A DNA stretch of 64,000 bases from Lingula anatina (lineage: Eukaryota > Brachiopoda > Lingulata > Lingulida > Lingulidae): NCBI RefSeq assembly GCF_001039355.2, contig NW_019775524.1, forward strand, positions 1,416,992 through 1,480,991, given 5' to 3'. Below, piece by piece: positions 25,801 to 36,960 of the stretch. The notes under the pieces were generated by a model. It was given only the letters and a program-made list of their open reading frames with translations, had not been told where the DNA came from and did no database searches. Within the stretch, counting starts at the first letter, position 1. Each line of letters starts with the position of its first letter. A program made the position numbers and the translations under genes.

Positions 25801-28800
25801 AAGTACTTCCACAAGTGCCTGGTAAAAGCAATAGTCTGATCTCCTGACCCACTTTTGAACTGGCTCAAATCTGCACAGAGAATAAAGCCTCTCTTTGGGG
25901 AGCCTTCGCTCAATATCACTTTCCGCACTAAAATAAAATCATTATAATTTTTTAATTTATCTCATTATGATAAAAAATCTAGGTTTAAAAAGTTTCATTT
26001 TAAGTAAATATAAATCATAATCAAAACTACTCATCTAGAGTACATTTTATTCTATAATAAATTATATCCAAAGCAAGTCTTACGTGGGGAGATCTGTTGG
26101 GTTTCTCCAAAATGACTTCCAAAGTGCTTCAAAGAGTGAAAACTGTAGATTCACAACCACATCAAGCATTGCCTATTTAAAAAAAAATGGTATCCTTATT
26201 ATTATCATCATTTTTTATTTTTCATTTAATTTATTTTTTATTTTTGAAACGGACATGAGCTAATGTGGACAAAACAACAAGAATAGGTATAATAAAACCA
26301 GTGTTCATTCTAGGAATGTTTCAATGTGGGACAAAGGGCCCCCAACATTTAAAAAAGTGGGCCATTACATTTTAAAGTGGGCCCTTGTTCAAATCTTGAA
26401 ATTATAATATGTAACGCATGTTGTTTTACTGCTGTGGTATTTATGTTCAGAGATGAAAAAAAATTATTATAAAAATATTTTGACTAATAGATGATCACAT
26501 TCAATAAGTAATCCCAATTTTCTAAAACAAAACCCTTGAGTTGACGCTCCAATTTTTGTTAACAAGAATAAGATAACACTAAAATATGTTCACGTTTTAT
26601 TCACCAATAACCAAGTTCTTTCTATAACGACATTTTAAACCCATTTTTGGCTTCAATTTATGAAAAACACATTTAATTTTACCTCTTCTGTCCTGTCCCA
26701 TTATCAATGACCCTTGACTAACTGGCATGCATTCATGACTTATGAAATTAATTGTCTCATCCCTGATAATGATACATAATTCGTTGATAAAAAGCTACCA
26801 GATTGAGAATGATATCACACATATTTCGACAGCAGAGACATAGGTCTTACTAAAAATCACTTTAAGAATTGTTCCTTTTTTTATGTTGTTAATGAGATTG
26901 TCAATGAATTGACACTGTATTGCCTTGCACTGTTTCTCATAATTAGCACAAGTCACAAGGATGTCCCTGGAGAATTGACAATGACCTTTTCCCCACTTTC
27001 AGGAGAAATTCTTCAATTTAGCTGCCAGGTATACCAGACAACATGTAAGTCCTTCCGAACTTGTGGATTGCAATGCCCTCTTAAACAATCCAGTAAACTG
27101 ATTTCACCACTGCCATGATTGCTCCATCTTTACCTAGAATTGTTATAAAAGTTACAATTAAATTTGAATTTTGGCATAAAAATCTGCATAAAATGTTTAG
27201 TAGTGTTGAAGGTATCCACAAAGAATACTCCAGCACACTATCCCTTACTTTATTTTTCCCTTAATCACCATGAACTGAGACCAAATCTCTCAACACAATA
27301 AAATTATGAAATATTAATGTGAAAAATTTTACCTATATACAAAAAATAAGGTTCTGGGAAATAGCATGAGCTTGACGCCCTATGTCAATGCGACGCAGCA
27401 AACACATTGTTTACATAGTTGTTCAACATTGCGATATCCCAGAATGCACTGTCAAGAGTTCCTCAAACTGCACAAATATAATTACAACACGTGGGTCCGG
27501 GACCGTCACGATAATCACTTTGATGTCTATTGCTCTGTGTTATAAATAAATATTGACAAAAAAATAATATCTTACCTTCTAAAGCTCTGCAAAAAGCCTG
27601 TTTAGCTTGAGCTGCTTCCGACGTTTCTTGCATGGCAGCGCACGTCTCATGTCGCATATGGGTTTATTAGTCCCTTGAAAGAAGATATTGTCCTTTTTTT
27701 CAATGCATAAGCTGCAATACACCAAGTTTGCGTTATCGTCGTGTACAAGCCACTTGTAAGTATTTCTCCACCATTTTTGAAACGACCTTGAAGTTGCATT
27801 GCTATTCGACGCGGTATCAGCAGTCGTGACGGCTGCACAAACTTTTGTTCTCTTTTCTGGTGGGAATGTCTGCTGTGCATGATCATGATCATCTCCGTCG
27901 CTACTGTTCTGAGCCGTTTAAGAGTGATCTTCGGGATCGATTTTCTTTAAAAAACTTAAAATACCATTTTACTTCTTCTCCGCCATCATGCACAATGTAC
28001 GGGTTGATCAAATTGACCTACATGGACAATTAATCTCAGCCTATCAGGGATTCAAAAAAGGAGGGGCGATCGCCACTGATTTGCATAAAGCGCATGACGT
28101 CAGCATAAATTAAGATCTTTGTTAAAACTGCGACGAGTAAAGAATATCTTCGTTACGTTTAACATTAGATCTTGATGTCAAGAGAAGTCGAGTAAACAAT
28201 CAAACTTCGGCCGTGAATTTGCTGAATTGGAGGGCGCGTTTAGAACACAAAAATGCGCCGCTGTTAATTCTCTTGAATTTTGTTGGCGCAGCTCGCTCTA
28301 CGAATTGCGTCAACCACATTTTTTCTGCGTCAATGACGCAAGGGCGCGTCCTAGAATGAACACTGTAAAACAGTTTACTCAGCAGAATGACAGTTTCAGA
28401 TGTTCATTTACTGTATATCACAACAAAACTTACCTCACAATGCTCTTTATATAGTCTTTCAAAACTACGAATATGTTCCTTTGTTAGCCCTTCTGGCAAA
28501 ACATTTCCTTCCTGAACATCTCCAAAGTTTGGAATGGCCCCTGAAGCATCCCCAAGGAACTGCTGATGTTGTTGCTGTTGGGAATCTGATCCTTGAGAAT
28601 TCTGATCCCGTGAAGTATCAATATCTTTACCATCAATACCTGTCGTTGCTGACTTAAAGCTGTTGATAAAAAACACATACACATATATGTGGTAAATATG
28701 TAAACATACATTCCACATAAAAATATTATTATTATTTATGCCCCACTGATCATGACAAGATTAAAAATGTATTGAAATTTGAAAGTGAAATTAAAAAACT

Positions 28801-29389
28801 GACCAAATGCCACGATATGGTTTCAAACAGCATAGCTTAAAAAATACAATAGAGCATTGTTTTATATTAATCAAAATTTATATTTTTACACAAATTTTCT
28901 TCTTTTTCCTTTGCTATATATATATATAATTATTAGTTTTGGGCAATTTTGGCATTGAATAATGGTGGAATTGTGTGAGGAACATTAATTCCCTGAACAT
29001 CACTTCTTTTTACAACTGGAAGAGACAGATAAGTAGCTCAAGTGTACAACCAGAAATTTGAAGGTGCAGTTTTATAGCTCTTTTATGGCTGATCGACTGA
29101 TTAACTTGGGTTATTCCTAGGCACACTGACCTTATTTGAGTCATATTAGAAACAAGCAAAAGTTGTTTTTATGTATTAAAGTGAATGCACCCTCTCTTTA
29201 TAAGTTTATATGTAACTTTAAGTTACATATGAAGAGAGAAGACTTGCTTACCGTTTCCCCTGATTCACTGGTTGTTGCCTCATGGCCATAGTCTGGTCAT
29301 CTGTGAATTGGTTCAATGGAGAGGTGGGCTTGATTCTGATGCCATAGTAATGGTACTTTGAATTACCCCTAAAATACAAGTAAATACAA

Positions 29390-29486
<97 letters not shown>

Positions 29487-32400
29487 GCTTTCAATAAAAT
29501 ATCCTATTAGCTTTTACTAATGTAATCAAGGATCACTATTTTCTTTAAATCTATTTATGACATTTCATTAAATCATTCACATTTATTGTAAAATATTTCA
29601 GAAAAAGAAATACTAATGATGTTAGTAGATGTTTTCTTGTTGATTTCAAGTTGGACTCCATGCAAACTTTTGATTGTAAAAATTGCACCAATTGAATTGT
29701 TCAATTTCTGTAGCTATTTTGTATTTACCTGGTTCCTAAGCGTCTTGTTCTCAAACCTAGAAACACTGAGCGAATCAGCTTTCCAAAGGAAGCTGGATTC
29801 ATGGGGTCCAACTTACTCTCTGTACAGTGATGCATATAATGACTATACAGTGTAGATCGTGGAAGGCTCACCCCCTCAGCAGTTTCATAATTATCAATCA
29901 GCCACTGAACCTAGAGTGAGGACACACAAAAGCAAACCAGTTAGGGTCAGACAGAGAGAAAAGGCAGTACATAGAGACCAAATTACAAATACCTGGTGCC
30001 CAGTCTCCTGGTGCGTAAACCCAAGAACACAGAGCGTATAAGCTTCCCAAAAGATGCAGCATTAACAGGATCCTGGGAGGTTTCACTACAGTGGCGCATG
30101 TACAGGTTGAAAATGGTGGCACGGGGAAGGCTTACTCCTTCACATGTTTCATAATTGTCAATTAACCACTGCACCTGAATTCAATAACAAGAGCCCCATA
30201 TTTACATCTATCATAGATGCTGTCAGAACATTTTGTTATAGTCTCTCTGCTCCTCTGCAGTCATAAATGACCCTTTTTCTCCCAGCTAGGAATAAAGCCA
30301 CCAATTTCTTTAAAAAATCTAAGTGCCCATATTGACAGCAACTGTTCCTGGCACGGGACCTTGCTAATTCTGACAATGCTGGTCTGTTTTGAAACTTCTC
30401 AAGAAAAACTAAGAGAGTTATACACAATACAAGCAAGCATATGTACAACATTCATCATGCTAAATTCATTATATTACATCTAGGATAGTCCACCTGACTG
30501 GAGTGCCATAACAAATTGTGCTTCTGGTACATGGTAAAAAATGCCTCACTAGAATCAACCTTTAACAGACTTGCTCAAATGCAAGTAGCATAATTGATAA
30601 AAAAAAAAAAAGACAGAGATACACTGAAAATAATTGAAAGCTAGATAATCTCATAAGTATCTTTTTACCCCTTTGGCCTCCTTTGCATTTCCACTGAAAG
30701 CATCCTTCAGCTGAAGCTGAAAAGATGGACCATGTTATGCTTCTTTTCAATAACATCTAAATAGGTAATCTTTCAGATGAGACCCTAACTTATTTATAAC
30801 CATGGATTAAGACCATTGTTGATAATCAATCCTAGACATTTGTAATCCCAGCTAATAACAGAGTAGGCAGTTGCTGCTGCACAGAAAAAATAAAAACTAT
30901 AAATTCTTTTCAAGTCTGAAGCAAACTTACTTAGTTCCCACATACTTGAAATTCATTAAAACACAAGCTTTTCTTTATTTTATTTTCAGACACATTAGGG
31001 GACAAGAAACCCCAAACTTTGCTTTTCTTAACTTTTTTTATGTTCCACAGTTGTTAATTAAGAAACAGACATGTAATTATAACATATGTTATTATTTACT
31101 TTATCTACAATCTGTGAAATTATTATATGTTTGTTAACTTGAACACAAATAGGTGGTTTAGTTTGGAGTACTTACTGTTGCTGGGGATGCCCTGGTAGTG
31201 TGTGTGAGGGGATGTCCTTCTCCATCCATAGCACCTCCTTGGACCAAATAAGTCCCCCCTTGATGTGTAATAAACTGTCCTTGCATGCCTGGTGGTAGAC
31301 CTCCAACTTGAGACAACTACAAAATGAATTGAAATTGAAGAACAAATGATTTTCAATTTTCCACACTTTGATAAATCATTAAAATATATGTATCACAGGA
31401 CAAATGTGTATTCAAGCCAGTCACTGACTTGCCATCATTGATATATACTAGGACAGAGGCCAATTGGGATCTGACCTTAGACAATACCTGATTATATGAG
31501 AACAGCTACTGATATGGATTCTTCAGCTTGTTAAAATATTAAATGAATCTGAATAAACACCTGTCCTGTGACATACCCATACAACTTACAATAAAATATA
31601 TAAAATCAGACAGTGCTTATATCAAAATTACCTGTGCTCCAGAAACTGTCTGGTAATATGCTCCAGAAACAGGAGTATACATATTGGCTTGGCTGTAGTC
31701 ATAAGTTTGTCTGTAAAAAAACATACAGTTAGTATCTTTTATATAAAGTTGCAGCCACATTTTGAGCACATGAACTGGATTGGGATAAAAATTAAAGAAG
31801 GTAGAGAAAAGCAAACAGACAACACCATAACAGCAGATAACAATAATGCCTCATGTGCTCAGAATGTGAACAAGTGGATAACTTTGCAGATTAATTCTCA
31901 ATGTTCTTTGCAGCTGTATTTTCAGTGTTCTTTTTGGTATAATACACAGCCATAAATTGTTAAGTATAATTTTGCCCATTTAAACTCAATCTGCAAGGTT
32001 ATCTTCATAGAATTAGAGGCAGGCCACAATTATTCATATAATGCATGTTATTAATCAAACCCATTTAAAATAAATTAGGGGAAAAACATCTAAAATTCAA
32101 AGTGGACCTAGGTACAAAGAGAGGGAATTTCTTAAAATATTAAATTGTAGTTCTGATCTATTTACTTTGATAATACCTAGGTACACTTTAAAATCTACAA
32201 GTAGCGACAATTGAAAGCATTTCAAATATTATTATTATGGATTGTTACTGATTAATAATTGCTACAAATACTAGTAACACAACATGCCCAACCACCACAA
32301 GCCACCAGAGGAGAAAAAAGGGATACAAAAGCAAGCATCAAAAGGTCATCACATCAACTCTGGGTACACCTAGCCTTGTTAGTGGGTTAGAACCTACATC

Positions 32401-33149
32401 TGTCCATTGGAAGCAGCGTAGAGAGCAGGATCAGTGCTGTCTACGTACTGAACATGAGCTGGATATACTGCCTGTGTGCCCTGTAACGCCAAACTCTCAG
32501 GATTGTGGTTCTGCTCTGCTCCTTCTGAAGTCACTGCTAAACAGAGATAATAGTTTAACATTCTTAACTGTAACACAATTATAGTCATTCTGGTGATTGA
32601 TCTTGCTTTATTTTTCTTTTAACAAAGTGATTATTTTTTTCTTTTACTAAAATGATATTATTGCCAATTTTTTCCTTTACAGACTTCAAACATTTTTTGA
32701 TATAGTATAGATAGAATACTGACTTGTCACAATAAACTGCTGTCCAGCATGTGGCTGAATAATGGTTTGCACAGGAGGTTTCTGTTGATTTTGCTGTCCT
32801 TGCTGCCCGTTGTTTGTGCTCTATAACAAGAAGGCATAGACTTATGAATTATCAATTTATGTAAGTCTCATCTTCTTATTTCAGAAAATTGGCATTAAGT
32901 TAATTAAAACTTAGTCACTGCTTTTACTAGGAAGTCAGTTTAAACTTTATCCACATTTTAACATTCCCACTTCAATTTTAAAGTCAACACAAGTTTTAAG
33001 GCAGTAAGTCAAAGTGGTTCTAATCAAACCTGCAACTAGTATATAACATTTACAGAATTCCTTCCCATACTTACATTGGGCATTCTCACCTGCTGGACAT
33101 TATTGCCCAATGCCTGCATATTTGTCACTGTGAAGGCTTGTGTGGCCAT
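22884..33149 (-). CDS. RFX1/2/3: RFX-family winged-helix transcription factor (RFX1/2/3 type), complete, 749 aa
   Basis: Exons in coding order: 33149-33090, 32820-32724, 32536-32398, 31710-31632, 31316-31176, one of 30174-29993 or 29910-29729, 29368-29252, 28659-28434, 26172-26084, 25927-25773, 25645-25548, 25328-25179, 24400-24192, 23889-23736, 23237-22884. With one DNA-binding exon these sum to 750 codons including stop. Residues 1-172 are a Gln/Thr-rich activation region (MATQAFTVTN start). The RFX DNA-binding domain spans about 173-250 and ends with GNSKYHYYGIRIK. The B, C and dimerisation regions follow: SLTQAIRNFAKSLEGW, TLRRYTSLNHLAQAARAVLQ, EQASWVCQCDD, SSMVIRDLTLRSAASFGSFH and ATGESPIAVMGEF. 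These match vertebrate RFX1-3 almost residue for residue. The Thr/Pro/Ala-rich tail ends AAKKFKVG. The family binds X-box promoters, notably of ciliary genes. Exon 1 has a second in-frame donor (33075) that adds VRMPN. Confidence 0.96.
26299..28365 (-). mobile_element. hAT-like DNA transposon remnant inside an RFX intron
   Basis: The ends carry inverted CAGTGTTCATTCTAGG (left from 26299; reverse complement ending at 28365). CAGTG ends are typical of hAT elements. TAAAAC directly flanks both sides (26293-26298 and 28366-28371) as a possible target duplication, though hAT normally duplicates 8 bp. Inside, on the minus strand, is a broken zinc-finger segment (see 27590-27930). The rest has no intact frame. 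The intron between exons 28434 and 26172 is otherwise small, so the element makes up most of it. Confidence 0.7.
27573..27930 (-). pseudogene. Degenerate TTF-type zinc finger of a hAT/ZNF862-like protein, frameshifted
   Basis: One minus-strand frame reads FQKWWRNTYKWLVHDDNANL then VYCSLCIEKKDNIFFQGTNK, with the aromatic-rich start and Cys-x2-Cys of a TTF-type finger seen in hAT transposases and their host relatives. After GTNKP the match moves to another frame, RHETCAAMQETSEAAQ, which looks like the distal His part. This implies one frameshift. In-frame stops precede the fragment, and no transposase core follows. It lies inside the hAT-like element and is presumably dead. Confidence 0.6.
29393..29482. 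repeat. TA microsatellite
   Basis: About 45 TA units in the short intron between the RFX exons at 29729 and 29368. Confidence 0.97.
29729..29910 (-). CDS. RFX1/2/3: RFX DNA-binding-domain exon, variant A (downstream)
   Basis: This exon has the same 182-nt length, phases and borders as variant B, from which it is separated by an 82-nt intron (29911-29992). It encodes VQWLIDNYETAEGVSLPRST, then LYSHYMHHCTESKLD, then PMNPASFGKLIRSVF...RRLGTR. The first half is closer to vertebrate RFX1-3, but VNAAS is replaced by MNPAS. It differs from variant B at 13 of 61 residues, too many for two alleles. Including both exons would shift the frame, because 182 is not a multiple of three. Confidence 0.9.
29993..30174 (-). 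CDS. RFX1/2/3: RFX DNA-binding-domain exon, variant B (upstream)
   Basis: This 182-nt exon has acceptor AG before 30174 and donor GTATTT after 29993. It enters in phase 0 and leaves in phase 2. It encodes VQWLIDNYETCEGVSLPRAT, continues IFNLYMRHCSETSQ, and ends VNAASFGKLIRSVF...RRLGTR. The second half keeps the invariant RFX helix-3 sequence, while the helix 1-2 region departs from the usual STLYxHYLxHC pattern. It is one of two alternatives for the same stretch. Confidence 0.9.
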
Positions 33150-36100
33150 CACCACACACAGGAGAAAGTGGTACTAAAAGGTAAAACAATGTATTTTTAA
33201 ATATATACATGAAAAGTTAACATACACAAACTAAAAATGACCTATTCTATATTGGTTTACTTCAACACTGCTGCACTTATTTTTCTCACGAAGAAGGCTT
33301 TTTGCAAACCAGAGATTCATGGCCAATCTTGATAACATCTTGCCTCAAACTACCCTTGACTGAATGGCCGTGTCCCCTTTATTTGGGAAGCTGGTGAAAC
33401 TAGTGGCACACCCCTGAGCTATATTAGGTAGGTCAATAAATTCAAAATAAATTGACATCTTAGATACCTGAGTCACCTCTGATTGGCATATTGGATATTA
33501 TACATGCTTATGAATAAGATAATTTAACATATCGCCCTGTCCTATGAAGAAAAATTATGCAGACCTGATGACCAAAGGGTATTTCAGAAATCTGTATGGT
33601 TTATATAGTAGTGAACTCTAGCTACATATGACATGTGAAATATCTGGCTGAACAGTTCAATCATACTATATGAAATTTTCAAACTTCTATGCCAGTAAAT
33701 TGCAGCTCCAAGTTAACATGATATACTTTAAAAAATGATTCTTCAACAGCAGTATCTGCTACCAATACCAAGGAGTTATAACAGAAGGAGATTACACGCG
33801 TGGGGGCGGAGCCCGTATAACGGTCNCCAATACAAACCCTCTCCACTAGTTGATGGCTTCATTTTTTAAGTTAGCAATCAAATTTTCATCTCATCTATGC
33901 TTACCCTCTTACCTCAATGCCAGATCAATAAATATCTATATATCTGAACCAGGTTGTGATTACCAAACTTCCAATATCAATAACAAGTTCAGAACATCAT
34001 TGTACAGTAATGATCTTAGTTAAAGTTTCACCAATGAAAACCTACCCATCCTTCCTGAAGGAACACACAAGCAAAAGTGCCTAGTTGCCTTCTCTTCCCC
34101 AATACCTTTTTATTTCAAAGTGCAATCTTGTTGGCTAAGTAAATGTTTAAAGTCTACCCAATCTACAGTGTAGGTATATGAATTAATATGTTCAAAGTAG
34201 AAAAGCCACAGAATTCAGTTATCAACATGGGAACAAAAGTTTGCAATAAATTTACTTGATATGCATGTTTAACAAACCCAGAGTAACATAGAAGTAACTT
34301 GGCAACCAATGTGTACATAACAGTTGCCCAGACGATAAGGATAGTCTCTTGTTTGCTCATGCCAACTTGGCTTTGTGTCCACAAGAACACCATGTTCACA
34401 TTTTCATATAAATTGTCATCCTATAATGTGCTAATTAGTCCTATATTCATCCATTTTCATATTACCTTACAATATACTTGTTCACTAAAAAGTTAATGAG
34501 CAGTATTATTTATGTATCATTTGATTAGCATGCTCTTGTTGCCTTAGTAACTTCACATAAACTAACAAGCCCCAAACTGAAAAGATAATGATTCATCCAC
34601 AGGTGTCAGCTTAAAAGTCTATTTGGTTATAGGTTGCTAGGCAAACAGAAAATTAATGACAGAAATTTCCATAATAAGAAGTTCTAAAGGTCACACAAGT
34701 TTTCATTAGTGTTCATTTGCGCTATACATCAATATGAGTAACTTATACAATTTTATCCACATTATTTTTAGATTTTATTGTCATGCAAGAAAAGAGGACA
34801 AAAGAAAAAAAACATCAAACCAAAGTTTTTGTACATTCCTTTCCTAGGTACTGATGAGTTTGCAAAAATGAATGTCAAATAATGAAAAACACAATAAAAC
34901 ATATTTTAAAACTATGTTGTGATACAGCACATATCATCTCTTTTCAAACTTAAAAAAGTATAACGTTTTTGAATGTTTGACTTGTTTCCTTCTGAAACTT
35001 TCATCAGGGCTACAATTACCAGCAAGTACTATGACGAGAAGGTTGTGTTCTTATCAAGTCTTAAGCCCATCATCATATTTATATTGGTGAAATGCTCCCG
35101 ATTCAAACAGAGCATGCATAAGGAATGTGGTGGACAACCTCTATATATAAAGAATTCCCTTTCAAAGGTAAGAAAGAACTTTATAGAAGCAATTTATTTT
35201 TTAACCATTTACAAAGAATACTTAAGTATTGCAAGAAGAATTGAAAAATCTTTGAAATTTGATTTTCAATCAACTTTGGTGTGCTGGATACAATGACAAA
35301 ATAACTTGCACATGTTTACACCCTGACTTGAGAACCCTGTGCACAGAACAGGATCTAGGAACCAATCCAAAATTTTTGATCTGACAGTGATACTATTAGC
35401 TCAAATAAGGTCATACTGATTTCAAAATAATAATTAATAAAATGATAGGGTGGTGCTGCTGAGCCAACAGATCTTATTGTCATGGATTCCCTTTTCTGAA
35501 CACTTTCATGACTTAAATGCTAATGATAAAAAGTTCCTGAAAGCAACTGTAATCTTTTCCCAATCAAGGAAAGTAATTTAGGGCAAGGTTGACAATTATA
35601 CTTGTAAAAAGTGTATCTTTTAACACAATAGTGAACAAGATTATACCATGACAGACATGGATAAATAAATTTATAGTATGTCATTAAGAAAGAGTAGTAC
35701 AATGTTGTGAGGGGTGCTAAAGAATTAGATAAGTTCAAATGTTTAAATTAAATTAAAGTCAATGAGATTAAAGAATAAGACCTGAAAATACTTTGAATGA
35801 CTGTACATTAACAATCATGGTTTTAGAAAAAGGTATCATCTTCTTGCTTAGAATTAATGTGCCAGTAAGTGCTGAAGTTGGCACACTTTCTGTGAAACAG
35901 TGGACTTTCTGATACCAAGGTGGGTCATTACCAAAAAATAACAATGTCATCAAGCATGAACATTTACTACAGTTATCATTCTTTTCATTCCACTTTCTAT
36001 CCTGTACGACAAAATATATTACCTAAGCAATAACAAAAACATTTATTGCTGTGATTAAAAATGTATATCATTATTTATTATTTGACCAGTTACATTTGTT

Positions 36101-36740
36101 AGTATTATATAATAATGCACGTGAAATTCATCTGCTTCTTTAAAAGAACTATGCGATGGGTCACTAAAAATATTCACTGATGAGTCATATGTGGTTTTGA
36201 ACTTCCACACATGTTCTCATCAACGAGTTTCTTTAACAACACAGTAATTACTGGTCGAATTAAGACATCAGATTTTTATAAAACTTCAAATGTCTTCACT
36301 CATATTACATGTCATCTCAATTTAGGGAGCTAAAACTGAAAACTATTCTGATGTGATGTCCCCACTTTTCGAGAATGCCAATGCATGTCTGATTCAGTTC
36401 TGTTTCTAAACCCGAGGCTCGTTAAAATCTTAATTTCAGACATTTTGTACGCCATTTTCAACCGCTTTGATGCAGAAACACTTGTGTGATCCTTTGCAAA
36501 TTCATCCCCTTTCCCTAAAACGGTTAATATCTCCAAATACCAATGAAATACAACTAAAATATCTAGCACACGATATCACACAGGGTAAGATCTAAAATGG
36601 AAAGGAAAATCACCTTAGACTTGTTGGCGGGTAACAGTCGTCACAGCTACGGTGGCTATGGCGTTTATTCCTACGGCAACTGTTGCCAGACGCTTTGCCT
36701 AGTCACTTCTAATGTATTAAGACGCTGCTAAGAAAATTTA
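33150..36740 (-). other. Non-coding stretch, probably RFX intron 1
   Basis: No coding segment was recognised. It holds the X-box-like sites near 34.54-34.65 kb and a single ambiguous base at 33826 beside a short GC-rich patch (ACGCGTGGGGGCGGAG), probably another contig join or repeat edge. Confidence 0.55.
34538..34551 (+). promoter_or_regulatory. X-box-like RFX binding site in the RFX first intron
   Basis: GTTGCCTTAGTAAC fits the X-box rule GTNRCC, 0-3 bases, RGYAAC exactly, with a 2-base spacer. A weaker relative, GTTGCTAGGCAAAC, lies at 34633-34646. RFX factors bind this motif as dimers, so autoregulation is possible. A 14-base match can occur by chance. Confidence 0.45.
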
Positions 36741-36960
36741 CCTTAAAATTATGTCTTATATCTTCAAAAAAAGATACACCTATCACATTTCTTTTATGAA
36801 ATGGTTATTTTTATATTAGTATTAAGATATTTGTTACATTTACGATCTATATACTCATTTAATATAAAAAAAATAGTCCAAGTGAATGAAAATTTTTCAA
36901 ACATTCGCTGCACTGCGACTCAGACGCCATCTTGCTCATGGAAGACTGACGTCACTATTA
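36740..36960 (-). promoter_or_regulatory. Probable RFX promoter and first non-coding exon
   Basis: A consensus CRE (TGACGTCA, 36948-36955) is followed on the minus strand by CAAGATGGCGTC, a YY1-like start-site motif that also opens a short upstream ORF (MASESQCSECLKNF...). A possible donor (AAG then GTAAAT) lies near 36742. The first coding exon is at 33149, giving a first intron of about 3.6 kb. The promoter signals are clear; the link to RFX rests on position and strand. Confidence 0.45.

Noticed and set aside
30236-30451. Minus-strand frame with EKFQNRPALSELARSR considered as another RFX exon
   Set aside because: No match to RFX proteins and no good donor/acceptor pair in phase with neighbours.
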